This document shows, piece after piece, positions 14,001 through 26,639 of a stretch of 64,000 nucleotides of DNA. Origin of the DNA: Arctopsyche grandis (Eukaryota > Arthropoda > Insecta > Trichoptera > Hydropsychidae); assembly GCF_051622035.1 (NCBI RefSeq), contig NC_135355.1:6312001-6376000 (forward strand). Reading direction: 5' to 3'. The notes beneath the pieces are model-generated. The model was not told the origin of the DNA. It saw only the letters and a list, made by a program, of their open reading frames with translations, and searched no databases. The position numbers were made by a program, and so were the translations under genes. The first letter of the stretch is position 1. Every line of letters begins with the position of its first letter.

Positions 14001-17000
14001 CGTGATCGAGATTTTGCGGAAGTAGCTTTTGGCGGAATAATCCGTTTACTCGAGAGAAGTGCCAACGTTGTGAAAGTGAGTATATGCGAGATGCGCATAT
14101 ACATACATATGTAAGATGCGTTAATGCGCATTTCACTCATTTGAGGTTGCTTTATATTTTTCTGTTGTAAAAGTCACTTATAAAATACCCGCATTTGATA
14201 TTAAAATGTTGACCTAATTAAACAATGGATTTGTAGTTTTTCAAAAGATTAAGTCTTTTTTTTATTTATTTATTTATTAAAAGGTTTTAGTCTTATTTTA
14301 TTTTTTTAAGTCAACGAATATCATATTTTTCTTTAATATATTAGAAAATATTTTTAAATGATATATAAACCTTGAAGTAGAATGCATAGAATGGTCATTG
14401 TTAACAAAAGTATCGTCTAAAAGCGAGCCATCGAAGAGAGCGACGGAAAGTCAGAAGAGAGACGAAGTTTAGCAAACAATCAACAAACTCTGCCGCGCAG
14501 AGTTTTTGTAGCAACATTTTTGGAGGCTGAGAGCGATTCTATGCATTCTACTTCTATGGATATAATATATTTTTTAATTCACACAAATTTTATGAAATGC
14601 TCATTTTTTTTAAATGCACATTTAGATTTTATACAAACCTTAAACCTTTTTATTTTATACATCGTACAGCTAAATAAAACCAAATTATGTAGTATAGAAT
14701 TATGCCGCAGAGTAATTTTTTGAAGATAATGTCTTTTAGGTGATTTCAGCATGTTTTTGTATATATTTTTTTATTTTTATTCTAGGAACACCACTATCAA
14801 CCGCCAAATAGTACTAAATGCTTACCATGCCAGTGCTACAGTACTGGATCTGTAGGCGGTGATTGTGACCCTCTCACCGGTCAATGCAATTGCAGACCAG
14901 GTGTTATCGGAAGAGCGTGTGATAGTTGTTCAAATCAATACGCCGAAGTTACGTCTGAAGGATGCCAAGGTATAGTATTGAAAGCTTATTTGTCTGATAG
15001 CATTCGAAGACGTATTTTTATTCGTTATATTTCCAGTTGTGTATGATGGGTGTCCCCGTTCGATGGCTGCTGGTGTTTGGTGGGAACGCAGTAAATTCGG
15101 TGAGATTAAAGAAGCGCAGTGTCCTTCTGGAGCGATTGGAAAAGGCTCTAGGGCTTGTGGTCCAGCAGACATGAGACCACCTTGGCGCGAACCCGACATG
15201 TTCAATTGCACGAGTCCAGCGTTCATACACTTAAAGAAACAACTCGGCAGGATCGAAATGGGTGAACTAGAGATAAACACATTCGTCGGTGTCAAATTGG
15301 CGGAAAATTTGATGATCGCCACAAGGGATACTCCTAATCTTTACGGCACTGATATATTAATTGTCGAAGGTATCTTAATGGCACTGATTGGTTACGAAAA
15401 TAATCAGGCAGGATTGAATCTGACACACAGTCAAGACAAAGATTACATTAAGGTTTGTAAAATACATAATATGTAATTGTAATTTGAACAACTAGTGTGT
15501 GATATAGAAAATGAAACGTTGTTTATTTTATGCAGAATCTTATAAAATCTACGAGTAAAGTTATTTTGCCACGATACTCGGGGCAATGGCGACGTATACA
15601 AGAACTCACAGGACATTCCACAGATGGTTTAATGGGATCGTTTGATGATTATATAACAACTTTGGGTGAAAATCAACATGATACGTACACAAATCCATTC
15701 GAAATTGTTGCTGATAATTTAGGTATGTTTTTAGGTTTAAATATTTTCGCCTGGATTTTATTTATCTACATCATATTTTACATTACAGCTCTTGGCATCG
15801 ATATAGTAACTGCTGAATCTATCTACGGCTTTGAGCCTGCACAAATGTTCAATAAAAAACAAACAGAAGAGCAGTTTACGACAGAACGTGTTATTTTACC
15901 GGACACGACTTCGTTTTTACATTCGCCGATGCAAAGCATCGTATATATGAGTAATGGAAAAACTACTAAATTTCACAAAAAAAGTAACAGTATGATGATA
16001 TCATTTCCAAAGTACAACAATTATCTGCAAAATTCCAATAAATTCGACAAGCACTCTAAGGCTTACATACCACTAGATCTTCTTGGAATTAAGTCCCACG
16101 ATAATCAAGGTATTTGCATTTTCATTTTAATAATATAAAGTTGTTATTTGAGGATGATGCTTATAAAATCGATGATTGTGTTATAGGAAAAGATGAGAGC
16201 TTGTCACGTGCTGTGATCGCTTATACTCAATGGGAACATAGTTCTGGTGTACTTTTACCTGGTAGATGTGGACCTTCTGTTGCACGAAGATGGGGTATCC
16301 CATTACGCGTTGCTTCTACTTTAATGCAAATTTCAGTTTTGGTTCCTGAACCAGTTTGGAATCACGCTAAATCGCAAGCAAATATAATTGGTAATTTAAA
16401 TCAAATTTAATTATTTAAATACTTACAAATGTTTCTTGAATATACTTTATTGTTTTCTTTTTTCATATATTTAGATACATCTGAAAATTCTATGAATTAC
16501 AATATCAAAGGCAACAAAAACCAACACAAGTCGATGGTAAATGAAAACACGTCACAAGAAAACATGTCATCACATCCAAACAATGTAATGAAAAGTATCA
16601 AAAATAAAGAAGAAGAAATAACTACCGAACATCCACCGATAATAATAAATGCCAATTATAAAAAACTCGATATCGATCCATATTCAAAAGATTCTGCCGA
16701 AAATGAAGCAAGTTTTCTAGTCGACTCCGAGATGATGGGTCACAAAATGTCCAATGAACCATTAGCTTTGGCGCTCACCCAAGAAGCACCCAACACAAAC
16801 GACAACAGAAATACAAATAAGGAGAGCGAATCTAAAAAATTGATTTACAAATCCTTGAGCAATATCAATCTAAGGACGCCCATAAGATTACAATTGTGGT
16901 TGGATATCGAACCTATTAGATTCAACTCGAGGGTCAATCCCCAATGCGTCCACTGGACGTACAGCAGAGGGTAAGCCATAGTTGTTAGATTGAAATTATA

Positions 17001-20000
17001 ATTTTTTATCGTCCATTACACTAAGTATTACATTTATAGTGTTGGTGAATGGTCTCGTGCTGGATGTCAAACCGACGTTGATTACGATTGGGATTCATTT
17101 TCTGATTCTCCCTTATTCGTCAATTGTACTTGTAATCACCTTTCAACGTTTGCCGTTCTCATTGATGTCATCGATTTGGAGGTTTATAAAGTTACCAATT
17201 GTATTAAAATATAAGTCAAATCTTTGTTTTTTAACTCGTTTTTATATTTTTCAGTACATACCTGAACCATCGTTACTAGAAGACGTGTCATCTTATTCTG
17301 CATTCTGTTTATCGTTGCCTGTTTTACTCTTAGTCCTCTTGGCACTATGTTTAGTGCGAGGCGGTGCTGCTACGATATCCAATACTATCCACAAAAATTT
17401 GGTCTTTTCTGTGTTCATGTCCGAAGTGTTATACTTCATTGCACTGAAAGGAAGAAGTTCGCTCGTTGCCAACGAAGTAATTATTTTTTATTTGTTGTTT
17501 AATCATTTGGATGCCAATCAACGATATATCGTTGAACGCTGTTTGGTCGAAAACTACCAAGGTTATTGTCAATTGTCAAGGGTTCATTTATTAGTCGAAA
17601 TCTATTACTTTGAATATTAAGAGGGCTGTACACCCGAAACCTTAATTTTGTTGCCGTTCCTTTCTTCGATATATATATATATATATATTGAGTGAATGCG
17701 ACAATATATATCAATATATATTTTGAGTGAATGCGACAGTTGCGCTTCGACCAGATAATACGTATTTTAAATCGACAAAATTGAGGTTTCGTATTCTCCA
17801 ATTTTCTCCTCCTAAACTGGAGCAATTTTTAAAAAAATTTCATCATCGGTATGAGAAAGATATTTTCTGTGCAACTATGCGCGTATTTTTTTTTAAATCG
17901 ACCGTTAAATAAGCACGCTTGACTCTTTTCTTGGGTGTAAAAAAGAGGCGATTTCGTAGATGTTTGGCGGCTCCTAGCTCCTATAAAAAATAACTAATCA
18001 AAAAAATAAAACAATAGATGCAACCCAATGGTGGATATCCATAGCATATTAAAAAATAATTTCTCTAGTGCCATAATTGAGGAAGGGAGAAATCTAATAC
18101 GTTTGTATGGACAAGGCGCTGGTGTCCAGCCCTCTTAAGCAAGTAGATATTGACAGAAAATGGATTTATTTCTTAGTGCTAATGCTATTTTGTCATATAC
18201 CATAGATTGTAGAGGAAGATCTTAAAATAATTAGAAATTGTAACCATCGACTATCGCCATGGCAGTCTTGGACAAGGAATTTGAAACAGCTCTGGCAACC
18301 AATGTGCTAATACGTACTTACAAAAGCATTTATAATGTATTACAAATCTTGTTTTGTTGTATAGTTTGCATGCAAACTTCTGGCTATGGTGTTACACTAC
18401 TGGTGGATGTGCTGTTGTACTTGGCAAACAGTTGATGCATGGCAATTGCGTCGCATGGTACGTGAAGTGCGAGACGTCAACCATGGACCAGCCGGAGCTC
18501 ATCTGGCTTTTGGCTACGGCACTCCGGCTATAATTGTCGCTTTGGCTGCTGGAGTTCGAGCTCATCAATACGGCAACACACTTTTGTAAGTAGTCACACC
18601 TTTTTCCTACCAAATATACGTATATTGAATAAACGAAATTATATCTTTTATTTTTACTCAGTTGCTGGATATCTTGGCATGAAAGTCTAGTGTGGTGGAT
18701 TGTGATCCCGGCTGGTGTTTTAGGCGCAGTTTGTTTAGTCACGCTGGCCTCAGCTGTAAGAGCTGCATTTACACTGAAAGATCATATATTAGGCTTTGGA
18801 AATTTGAGGTTCATATAATATAATATTATAAAAATCTTTGACTTCTAACTGGCTGAATTGTTACATGGTCTATATTTATATATTTACATGTTTTACGTAT
18901 TATAGGAGCTTGGTATGTGTCGCCGTATTATCAGCTCCAATGTTGGCCATCGGTGGAGCAACGTGTTTATTATTAGCGAGTGAAGGAGGTGGTGGATCTT
19001 CAAGTAGTTTCCTATCGCTCGGACTATTAGCTGCCCTTCCGGCACACGCTATAACACTACTACTCGGATATTGTCTATTCAACGTACGAGTACGAGAAAA
19101 TCTTCATAGGTAATGGAATCATATATCAATCAACTCATTCCTTTTTCGTATTAAAATTTGTTTTAAATTCTAACTCGCTGTATATTTTCGTTCATAGAAC
19201 ATTCCTAAGATGCATCGGTAGGAAAGTTCCATTACTTGACAATTCTATGGTGACTGGTTCCAGTAGTCAAACAATGAGTCCTGGAAATCGGTATTGTTCT
19301 TCACCTATTGTGATGTTGCTTCTTTATTTTTGTGAAAGTGTAGTATTTAATATTTATTTTTATTATTTTAGATCTGCTTTGGCTTATCACAATACCGGCG
19401 GTCTCGAGGGTGTTACCGCACGGCGAAACATCGGCATATCTGCATCCAGTACGACCTCGAGAAGCACTACTAAGACTAGTTCAAGCCCTTACAGGTATGT
19501 TTGCATATATATATTATATAATTTGTTTGAAAAAATCTACAAACCTCATATGTAGTTTGAATTTTAGAAGCGACGGTCATATGCGACATACGAGCACATC
19601 AACCTCGAATTATAATTCGACAAGTGATATGCCGTCGTATCTACGAGGTTTCGATTCGTCGTTACATCGACATAGAGAAGGTATTTTATTATATTTTATA
19701 ATGTTGTACATTTGTAATATTTTAATATTGACAACAATTTATTGTTAGAAGATACAGGTGCGACTCGTCCGCGTAAATCTCGCGGTTCTACTGCTGGAAA
19801 TGCCTCTGATAGTGATTCAGATGGTAGCGCTGGACGAAGTCTAGATCTCGCTTCGAGTCATTCGAGCGATGATGAAGATACGTCTGATAGGAGAGGGACA
19901 ATTAAAGCAGTAGTTCCAGGTGCTTTGATGACATTCATTTGGATAGTTGTTTCTTAATTAATTAAATTTAATATGGTTACTTTCATGTATTAAATTAATT

Positions 20001-23000
20001 GCAGAAAACAATAACGGGTATTTGCCGAACATAACTGAAAATTCTCCTCAAATAGCCCTACCGAGTCGAAGTGCACGTTGGGCACCTAATACAATACCAA
20101 ATCCAGGTAATTGTGTAATTCATTTTTGTTTTATTTTTCTTTCTTACAAGTATTTATGTATTTTTTTTTCTATTTGTATTCTTAACCTTTTGAATGCTGA
20201 CCAATGCCGATCAGCGTTTTGCCGACAAGTCCATGGGCTTGAAAACGTATATTGAGCATGTACAAAGTAAATAAGAATACTGCCGTGGGTCGTGTAATCC
20301 GTGCAATTGTTTTGTCAACGTTAAAGTAGAATTACCCTGTAAGGCAGTGAAGGTATGTTGAGCGTATCCCGACCTAACGAAACACATGTTGTGTAGTTTG
20401 TAAGAGGATCGTTTATTTTTGTTCAATTGTTACAATAGTTATTGTATGTACGAAGAGGTTGAGCTTCGGAGAAGTGAGCTGGTTGAACTCCAGAGGTTCA
20501 CTCTGGTGTTGGGAGCTGGTGCGTCGCTTTATATACGTTCAGGCTTGAAGCGTGCCGCGTGCAGTTGCTTTGTCTTCGTTTCCAGGACACGTGTGTTAGG
20601 GACACGTGTTGACCTATTTTCGAGGCGCGTGCTTTATAGCTTTGGGGTCAGCGCCAGGACGTCGTTCGTTTAATAATGCGGGCATGTGCCACGCGTAAAT
20701 GATTTTTCAGACATGTGTTACGGTTGCCTGATGACATCACTGTTGGGTTTCGTTCGTTTTACGATCGAGCGATGAACTCTTTCTTCTGGAATGGTCGAAG
20801 GGGACGTTGCCCTTCAGTTATGCATGTTTGTACAGGATCGATGATGAGCTCACTGGTTTCGAGTCGTAATAGCACAAGTCGTGCTATATTCCTACAACCC
20901 AATGGAAATCCCTAACTGCTGAGTATTTTAGATTGTGGCTTGGTCCGAGTATTCTATCTGATTGTTGCACACGTAGGAACGATCAGATTGAACCGAATAG
21001 GTGATTATTGGAAGCAGCATCACTCATTTAATATACGGACATTTTCCTAATACAAGTCACGCGATCGATTTTTATTCATTTTAAGAGCATTACATTTCAA
21101 CAACTATGAAAAAGATGGACTTAGTTTTGGAAAAATACATTCATTAATAGTTATTTTGTTTTTTTTTTATATTGTTGCAAAATATATTAGAGAGTCTAAA
21201 CACAACTTTACAAAACTCGAAATTCTAGGCGGTAGTTATCTAGGGTTTGTGTGGATTAGCCACAATTTTTACACCTGATTTCTATTGGATTTATAAATAA
21301 TTCTAATTGGAAATGTGGACGAAATTTTCAGCGTGGCAGGCTCTCAACAGAAATGACATCAGCAATCAAAGGGTTAATCTGTATAGCACACTCGTCACGT
21401 TGGAGCAATCTGTTAGACGAGTGTGCATGATTCATCGAAATAAATAAATGAATTACAAATATAACGTAATTTAGGCTAAGATTTGAGTAATAAATCTATC
21501 TGACGTAGTTTTCTATTCAAAAGTTTCACAATATTCTAATAAATCATTTCATAAACATTATCCTTTATTGATTTTTTTTTATTATTATAAAGCAGACGGA
21601 GAAATAGGACGATGGTCACAAGAAACTGGATCCGACAATGAGATGATAAATCCCATGCCACTTGTCAAAACACCCTCTCCGAATCCTTTGCCTAATCCAG
21701 ATTTAACATCAGACCCTGTATATCACCTCAAGCATCACAACATGAAGCCTGCAATATTAGAAAACATTCACGAAACATATGTGGCCAATATTGAACAACC
21801 CAGAATGCCCCTCGATAACAGGTACATAGTGCACAGTAATTTGATAAATATACACATTTCATTTTTGATATATTAGAACATTTCACAGATACGGAATGGA
21901 ACCTGAGTATAGTGATGCCAAATACTGCCTAACTCCTGACAAGCATCAAGGCCAATATGAGCCTCATTATATGCAAACGGAGTCGGACTATGCGATGAGA
22001 CCCAATCATTATCGCGCACCTTATGGTGCCAAGTCTTATCTGGCGACGCAAGACAACTACAACTACAGTCCGACAAAATTTCTAAACGGTGAAAATGCAG
22101 TGTATGGATCGCGAGAATTTCGAGATTCTGGCATTGCAGGTTTTCTCAAAAATGACTATCAACGAAAGTTTGAAAACCAATATATCAATCCTGCCATAGA
22201 CTACGGTGATAGATTGTCGGAGACGTCTGAAAAGCATCATCCTCATGATAAATACTTATTCCCTTATACAGGTCAGCTATTTTTAATTACGTATTACTAG
22301 AGACACGTATTTTGGGCATTTTGCTATTAATGCTTAATTGATGCTAAAATTCGGAATAGATGCTAAATTTGTAAAATATGCGAATAGATGCTAAAATAAC
22401 AAACAACAGTGAAATTTGCATAAAATTTATAAAATTAATAGACAATTTAGAAGGGTCTTCCTATCCCTTTGCCCATTTATTATGTGAAGAAATTGAAGGG
22501 ATAAAACAGAGCTTGCAGTTTACCATAGACGGTGTTTTTCCTGTCGAAACCAAGCAACTGCTTTTGTCTAATACTGTAAATAGTAGACAAATGTGTGAGT
22601 GCTGAAAGGTATTTTAGTAAATACAATATAATTTAATTGTTACCGATCGTCGCACAAATCTCAAAAAAGAATCTGTAGAAATACGAGTATGCTCCATGTT
22701 GAGTTATAATAAATTTAAATTGGTATTATATTTTTATATTCTTGTAATTTAAATTCCAAAACATTTTTGAATTTTTTTATTGTTGTGTTGTCTTTAAATT
22801 GTATATACATATGTATATAAATTTTATTAAAATTCAACGAATTTTTTTATTATTTAAAATTAAACTCTTCATAAAAATAGATGCTAAAATTGAACTATTT
22901 TAATGCCCTAAAACGTTAAAATGTAAAATGAAAATGCTAAAATTGACAAAAATAGATGCCCAAAATACGTGTCTCTACGTATTACATATATTTGTTGCAA

Positions 23001-23875
23001 TCTTTGTTTGTAATTGACGTTTAAAATTACGTTTCAGCTGAAGAAGATCATGTCAGTGTGCGAGGTATGAACTCGTCTCCCATTGTTAACAATCATGCAG
23101 GTCAGTTAATATACTGTGTACTAGTATGAGGTATTATCTCATATGATGATTGCAAATTAAGTGTATTTCACTGTTTATTTATTCTACAGATGTGTCGCAA
23201 CAAATGGCAGCTCCCTTAGCAAATATGGCTGAAACAAGCGAGTATGTTAAATCTTAAATATAAAAAAAAAAAACATTTTCATCAAAAAAACTTCTTGTAT
23301 TTTCTTTAAAATTTAAAATTTATTTATTTTTCCACATTATCCACACACCTTTCATGATATTGTATTTTTATTGCAAATAGCATGATATAGCATCACTTAA
23401 AAACCTATATTCCTTCATCCCGCTTTGTACAACGTCAAATAATGGTATGTATAGTTTTTTTGGGAAAAATGGGTCTCTCCTTTTCTGCAGCATATTATAT
23501 TTCCTTCCTACGAACTTCTATTGTTACTAACTTAACATTATACTAATCTAACTTATTTAACTTGGACTTAGATGGTGGCGGTTATATGAGTCAGATTGTT
23601 GAAAGAAATATTATATGCTTTATTTTTTCAACTCGATAAGATATGGCATTAATTGCGAAGCTGAACCTACAGGTAAATACATATATCTATTTCTTTTATC
23701 AATCTAAGTAACAATTCTTCACAATAACATTGAATCATACTGTCACAAAATTCACTTAATATTAAATTTTTATAGTATATAAATCGCTATTTTTTTTTAG
23801 ATATAACTTACTGAATCTTACACTATTTTCAGCGTTAAACCAACTACGGAAGATGATGCTGAAACAAGAGTGTAG
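5059..23875 (+). CDS. stan: Starry night / flamingo (CELSR), atypical seven-pass cadherin of planar cell polarity
   Basis: Core planar-cell-polarity cadherin; homophilic at cell junctions and partner of Frizzled and Van Gogh. Coding exons: 5059-6245, 6327-6528, 6598-6738, 6811-7010, 7234-7359, 7434-7600, 7678-7820, 7897-8076, 8146-8333, 8412-8649, 8740-8944, 9022-9174, 9248-9951, 10011-10143, 10218-10417, 10521-10673, 10752-11052, 11122-11356, 11429-11633, 11713-11855, 11934-12068, 12144-12292, 12375-12541, 12624-12902, 12972-13085, 13166-13343, 13450-13589, 14786-14969, 15037-15452, 15536-15722, 15789-16109, 16187-16390, 16475-16970, 17040-17181, 17255-17476, 18365-18585, 18662-18808, 18906-19109, 19198-19290, 19372-19494, 19568-19680, 19749-19919, 20005-20106, 21593-21821, 21889-22271, 23038-23100, 23190-23241, 23833-23875. 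They sum to 10,482 nt, an open frame of 3,493 aa. The start is ATG 5059 (TGA at 5041 upstream; GTG 5050 is not needed). Order: signal peptide; pro-region with REKR 169-172, RHKR 199-202, RRKR 223-226; eight cadherin linkers (DVNDNAP type); EGFs and two LamG; laminin-type EGF; hormone-receptor domain (14940-15190); GAIN; GPS with CNHLS (17125-17150); seven TM helices (17285-19090); tail rich in Ser, then Tyr/His. The exact boundaries of a few introns are by eye. Confidence 0.96.
13844..14048. repeat. Short foldback MITE in starry night intron 27
   Basis: GATTATTCCGCAAAAAACGA near 13861 is mirrored by GCGGAATAATC ending at ~14042, and GAACATCTGGCAC at 13914 by GTGCCAGATGTTC at ~13990-14002. A related fragment, GGATTATTCCGCAAAAAGCG, is at ~35024. 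No coding capacity. Confidence 0.6.
14374..14554. repeat. Palindromic MITE in starry night intron 27
   Basis: GAAGTAGAATGCATAGAAT at 14374 is matched by its inverted copy ATTCTATGCATTCTACTTC ending at 14554, a 19-bp perfect terminal inverted repeat around ~143 bp of unrelated sequence with a CTGCCGCGCAG hairpin. No target duplication was evident. Confidence 0.6.
17617..18138. mobile_element. TTAA MITE (GAGGGCTG family), copy 1, in starry night intron between TM2 and TM3 exons
   Basis: TTAAGAGGGCTGTACACC at the left and GGTGTCCAGCCCTCTTAA at the right form ~16-bp inverted repeats, both abutting TTAA. Copies at 35581-36041 and 60632-61149 share ends and interior, including CTTAATTTTGTTGC and a GCGCTTCGACCAGAT block, and all three are flanked by TTAA. 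TTAA targeting suggests piggyBac-type mobilisation; no transposase is present. Confidence 0.85.
20182..21377. mobile_element. TTAA-type element (CCCTTTGAGTGCTGACG family), copy 2, in starry night intron 43
   Basis: TTAA at 20182-20185 followed by CCTTTTGAATGCTGACC, and AATCAAAGGGTTAA ending at 21377, with the same interior as 33849-34427 (GGCGGTAGTTATCTAGGGT and TCAGCGTGGC blocks). It is interrupted by a solo LTR at ~20352-20896. Together they account for most of the 1.5-kb intron. Confidence 0.8.
20352..20896 (-). mobile_element. Solo LTR copy 1 (reverse) inside the TTAA element
   Basis: Matches, in reverse, the LTR at 25740-26388: the right edge is CCTACA (LTR begins TGTAGG), followed by the CGTATATAAAG promoter block in reverse near 20527-20540 and AAACGATCCTCTTAC near 20405. 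No internal retroviral genes flank it, so it is a solo LTR. The inner boundary is approximate. Confidence 0.7.
22298..22977. mobile_element. hAT-type element with transposase relic, in starry night intron 45
   Basis: TAGAGACACGTATTTTGGGC at 22298 and its inverted copy GCCCAAAATACGTGTCTCTA ending at 22977 give a 20-bp perfect TIR. The flanks are a perfect 8-bp duplication, CGTATTAC (22290-22297 and 22978-22985). A short open stretch at 22380-22603 on the + strand (with [18 protein letters not shown]) is probably a leftover of a transposase; the family assignment rests on TSD length and TIR style. Confidence 0.85.
23190..23875 (+). other. stan: Alternative C-terminal ends of starry night
   Basis: After the exon starting at 23190 two endings are possible. 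If the GTATGT donor at 23242 is used and joined to the exon after TTTTCAG at 23832, the protein ends in [14 protein letters not shown] with stop at 23873-23875; the last residues T-R-V fit a class I PDZ ligand. If the donor is ignored, the frame runs a few codons further to SEYVKS and stops at 23255-23257. Drosophila flamingo is known to make isoforms that differ in a C-terminal PDZ-binding motif, so the choice here is plausible biology. A third possibility, a small exon ending at the GTAAAT donor near 23672, would shift the final exon into another frame. Confidence 0.7.
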
Positions 23876-25169
23876 ATATGTATTGTTCCTGCTCATTTTA
23901 CCTTATTGTAAAAATGTAATAGTACAATGATTTATATGTATGTAAAATTACTGTTATATACTTTAATTAGCTTAATTATATCATTTGAAGAGACTGATAC
24001 TATACATGCATTTAATTTAAACTATTTTACAAGTAATATAATTGTGATTTTATTTTATACTAGGTCGAATACGAAATATTTTGGCCCATCATGTTTTTTA
24101 CACATTTTTAATGCAATAAAAAGATCATTTGTCAGTCATCTCAGAATTAAAAACTTCTTATATTGTCCTCGATTAGAAATGTTACAATTATTATTTTTAA
24201 TATATGGAAATGCAAGTCGTTTGTTATGTATTTATTTGATGTATGTGTGAAAATTACGTATATAAATATTTACTAATATTAAATCAATTAATTGATCTCA
24301 TTTGTAATATAAGATGATAATGTCAATTTTTTTAAATTAAATTTTTTATTGAATTTTTTTCACCCTCTTAATAATTTAGCAATTTATTTTTGTTTTTGTG
24401 ATAATTGAGAAACTTGAAATTATTTTTATTGTATAATTTTAAATAAATATTTTTGTTGTCGCCATAAACTATCTAAATATGTGTAAAGTTAGTTTCTTTC
24501 AATTGCAAAGAACATATTTAATGAGAAAAATAAAACAAAGATGTGCCTATATAAAAGCTTTTTGTATAAAAGATATTTTGTAATACATATAACGACATAT
24601 GCCATATTAAATATCGTTAGTATATTGTTTAAAAGATTTTTTTTTCGATTATACACTGCGGTATATATCATATTATATGTGCAATTTTATTTTGTAAACA
24701 TTCCAATTGAATATAAGTAAAAATCCCCATTAGGGGATTAAATTAAATTAAATTAACATGGCGATTATTAAATTCCCATGTTATTTATATTCGAAAGTGT
24801 AAAGAAATTTGTGAATATTATGATTCTTATCATACATGTAATTGACGTGTTGTGATCTTAATATATTTTGTAATTTTGATTAATTATTTGTAGATTTTAA
24901 AATATATATTTAAGTAAATAAATTGCTCTTTTTTTCGTTTTAATTCACATCATAACATACAAATTCAATTTACTTTATAACCAAATAATTAAATCCCTAC
25001 TACAAACAATACTTAACTCAGGCATGTATAAAAATATAAGTTTCCAATAAATTATCCGGAAATATCAGAGAAATTAATAGCCAACTTTTTTCCTATAAGA
25101 TCAGAGTCGGTTTAAGGATAATCAGACTTGGTTATTTTATTTCAAATTTATGGTTATTCAACTTTGTAA
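23876..25169 (+). terminator. stan: Starry night 3' UTR and polyadenylation signals
   Basis: Non-coding AT-rich sequence after the stop. Candidate AATAAA signals are at 24442-24447 and 24917-24922; either would give a ~0.6-1.05 kb 3' UTR. No other gene is visible here. Confidence 0.55.
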
Positions 25170-25335
25170 ATTGTCATTATCCGCCGTGGTAGGTCTCCTA
25201 GGTCTCTGTTCTTCCATGAGAAAGGAATACCAGATTTAAATCTGGCAAACCACGCTCTGCAAATTCTTTCTGCCACATGGTTCTCTCCACAAATGTCGCA
25301 AATAGTCATACTGGCTTGACTAGAAGTTTCGCCTT
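25170..25335 (-). pseudogene. Mariner-like transposase fragment
   Basis: Read on the minus strand this short stretch encodes ICGENHVAERICRAWFARFKSG followed by a degenerate GDLPRR segment. It resembles the N-terminal DNA-binding part of mariner transposases (the RxWFxKFKxG...RxGRP pattern). Frame is open only for about 50 residues, there are no recognisable ends, and it is a relic. Confidence 0.6.
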
Positions 25336-25552
25336 CTTTATATAAAAATAGTAATATGTGTCAAATATGGAATTTATCTACCTCCTTAGTTGAAATAAAT
25401 AAGGCTTTATGTTAAGTAAACACACTTAGTTTTAACATTTATTTATACTTATTTTTTTTGTATATATTATAATATACATTCGAGAGTAATTTGAATTACA
25501 TTATTCAATAATTTTTTTAAGGTCTTTATTTCTTTTGTTGCTTATAATCACG

Positions 25553-25665
25553 AGAAAACTGCTCACACCCGAAAATTAGTCACGAAAAAAATGGTCACAC
25601 CCAAAAATTCGACCAATTATTATTTTTTTTCGTGACCAATTTTCGGGTGTGACCAGTTTTCTGGT
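25553..25665. repeat. Imperfect palindrome / foldback remnant
   Basis: GAAAACTGCTCACACCCGAA at ~25554 is mirrored by TTCGGGTGTGACCAGTTTTC ending near 25663, with arms of ~45 bp continuing through TCACGAAAAAAA. It is followed by several further GTGACC-type direct repeats up to 25730. Confidence 0.6.
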
Positions 25666-25739
25666 GACCAGTGACGGGTGATCACGTGTGACCGATCTAG
25701 AGCGACCGGTTGTCCTGTGACCGGTTCACATTTGTCTAG

Positions 25740-26388
25740 TGTAGGAATCTAGCACAACTTGTGCTATTACGAATCAAAACCAGTGATCACATCATCGATC
25801 CTGTATGCATAACTCAAGGGCAACGACCCCTTCGACCATTCCAGAAGAAAGAGCTGATCGCTCGATCGTAAACGAACGAAACCCATCAGTGATGTCATCA
25901 GTAGAGGTAGGATAGTCACAGTGCTATACATTGTGCGGCAAACCTTTAACAATGCATTTACAACCTTTGAACAATACACGGCCCCCTCAGGCTCCGGTGA
26001 CTAGTCATTAGGCAACCGCGATTTGCTGAAAATCGTTTACTCGTGGCAGTCGTTAACACGTGCCCCGAAAACCGCATTCTCAAAAGAACGACGACCTGGC
26101 GCTGACCCCATATAGCACGCGCCTCGAAAATAGGTCAACACGTGTCCCCAACACACGTGTCCTGGAAACGAAGACAAAGCATTTGCGCGCGGCACGCTCC
26201 AACCCAGAACGTATATAAAGCGACGCAGCAGCTCGCAACACCAGAGTGAAGCTCTGGAGTTCAACCAGATCACTTCTCCGAATCTCAACCTCTTCGTACA
26301 TACAATAACCATTGTAACAATTGAACAAAAATAAACGATCCTCTTACAAACACAAACGGTGTTTTCTTAGACCGGGACACGGTCAACA
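25740..26388 (+). mobile_element. Solo LTR copy 2 (forward)
   Basis: Starts TGTAGGAATCTAGCAC. It contains a TATA box (GTATATAAAG at 26211-26220), a stretch starting CCAGAGTG that could be the transcription start, and a polyadenylation signal AATAAA at 26330-26335, i.e. the U3-R-U5 order expected of an LTR. Shared sequence with the copies at 20352-20896 and 43268-43850 continues to AGACCGGGACACGG...CAACACATCTGTCCC, so the exact 3' edge is uncertain. No gag or pol is adjacent. It sits in a fragment of the TTAA element (26400-26510). Confidence 0.75.
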
Positions 26389-26399
26389 CATCTGTCCCG

Positions 26400-26515
26400 C
26401 GTACTAAACTAGTAATCACCGAACCCTGCTTTCTATTGGATTTCCAAATAAATCTAGTTGGAAATGTTGGTGAAATTTTTAGCGTGGTGGGCTCTCAACA
26501 AAAAAGACCAGTATT
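26400..26515. repeat. Fragment of the TTAA element (CCCTTTGAGTGCTGACG family)
   Basis: TTTCCAAATAAATCTAGTTG, GGAAATGTTGGTGAAATTTT and AGCGTGGTGGGCTCTCAACA match one end of the element at 33849-34427. It is the flank of the solo LTR. Confidence 0.6.
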
Positions 26516-26639
26516 TTATTAATAACGAAATGGTCAGTATTATATTATTATATATTTATATATAACAAATGGACTCAAAGGGTATGAACGATAGCTGCAG
26601 GGGCTGTATGTGTTGATGACCAGTGGCTGTGTATGTGTC

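Noticed and set aside
15530-16138. Continuous 202-codon ORF
   Set aside because: It reads through a 66-bp intron (15723-15788) and past the exon end at 16109; homology to flamingo is continuous only when the intron is removed.
17039-17620. 193-codon ORF over the GPS-TM region
   Set aside because: Wrong frame for the GPS exon and continues into intron; the true frame is given by exons 17040-17181 and 17255-17476.
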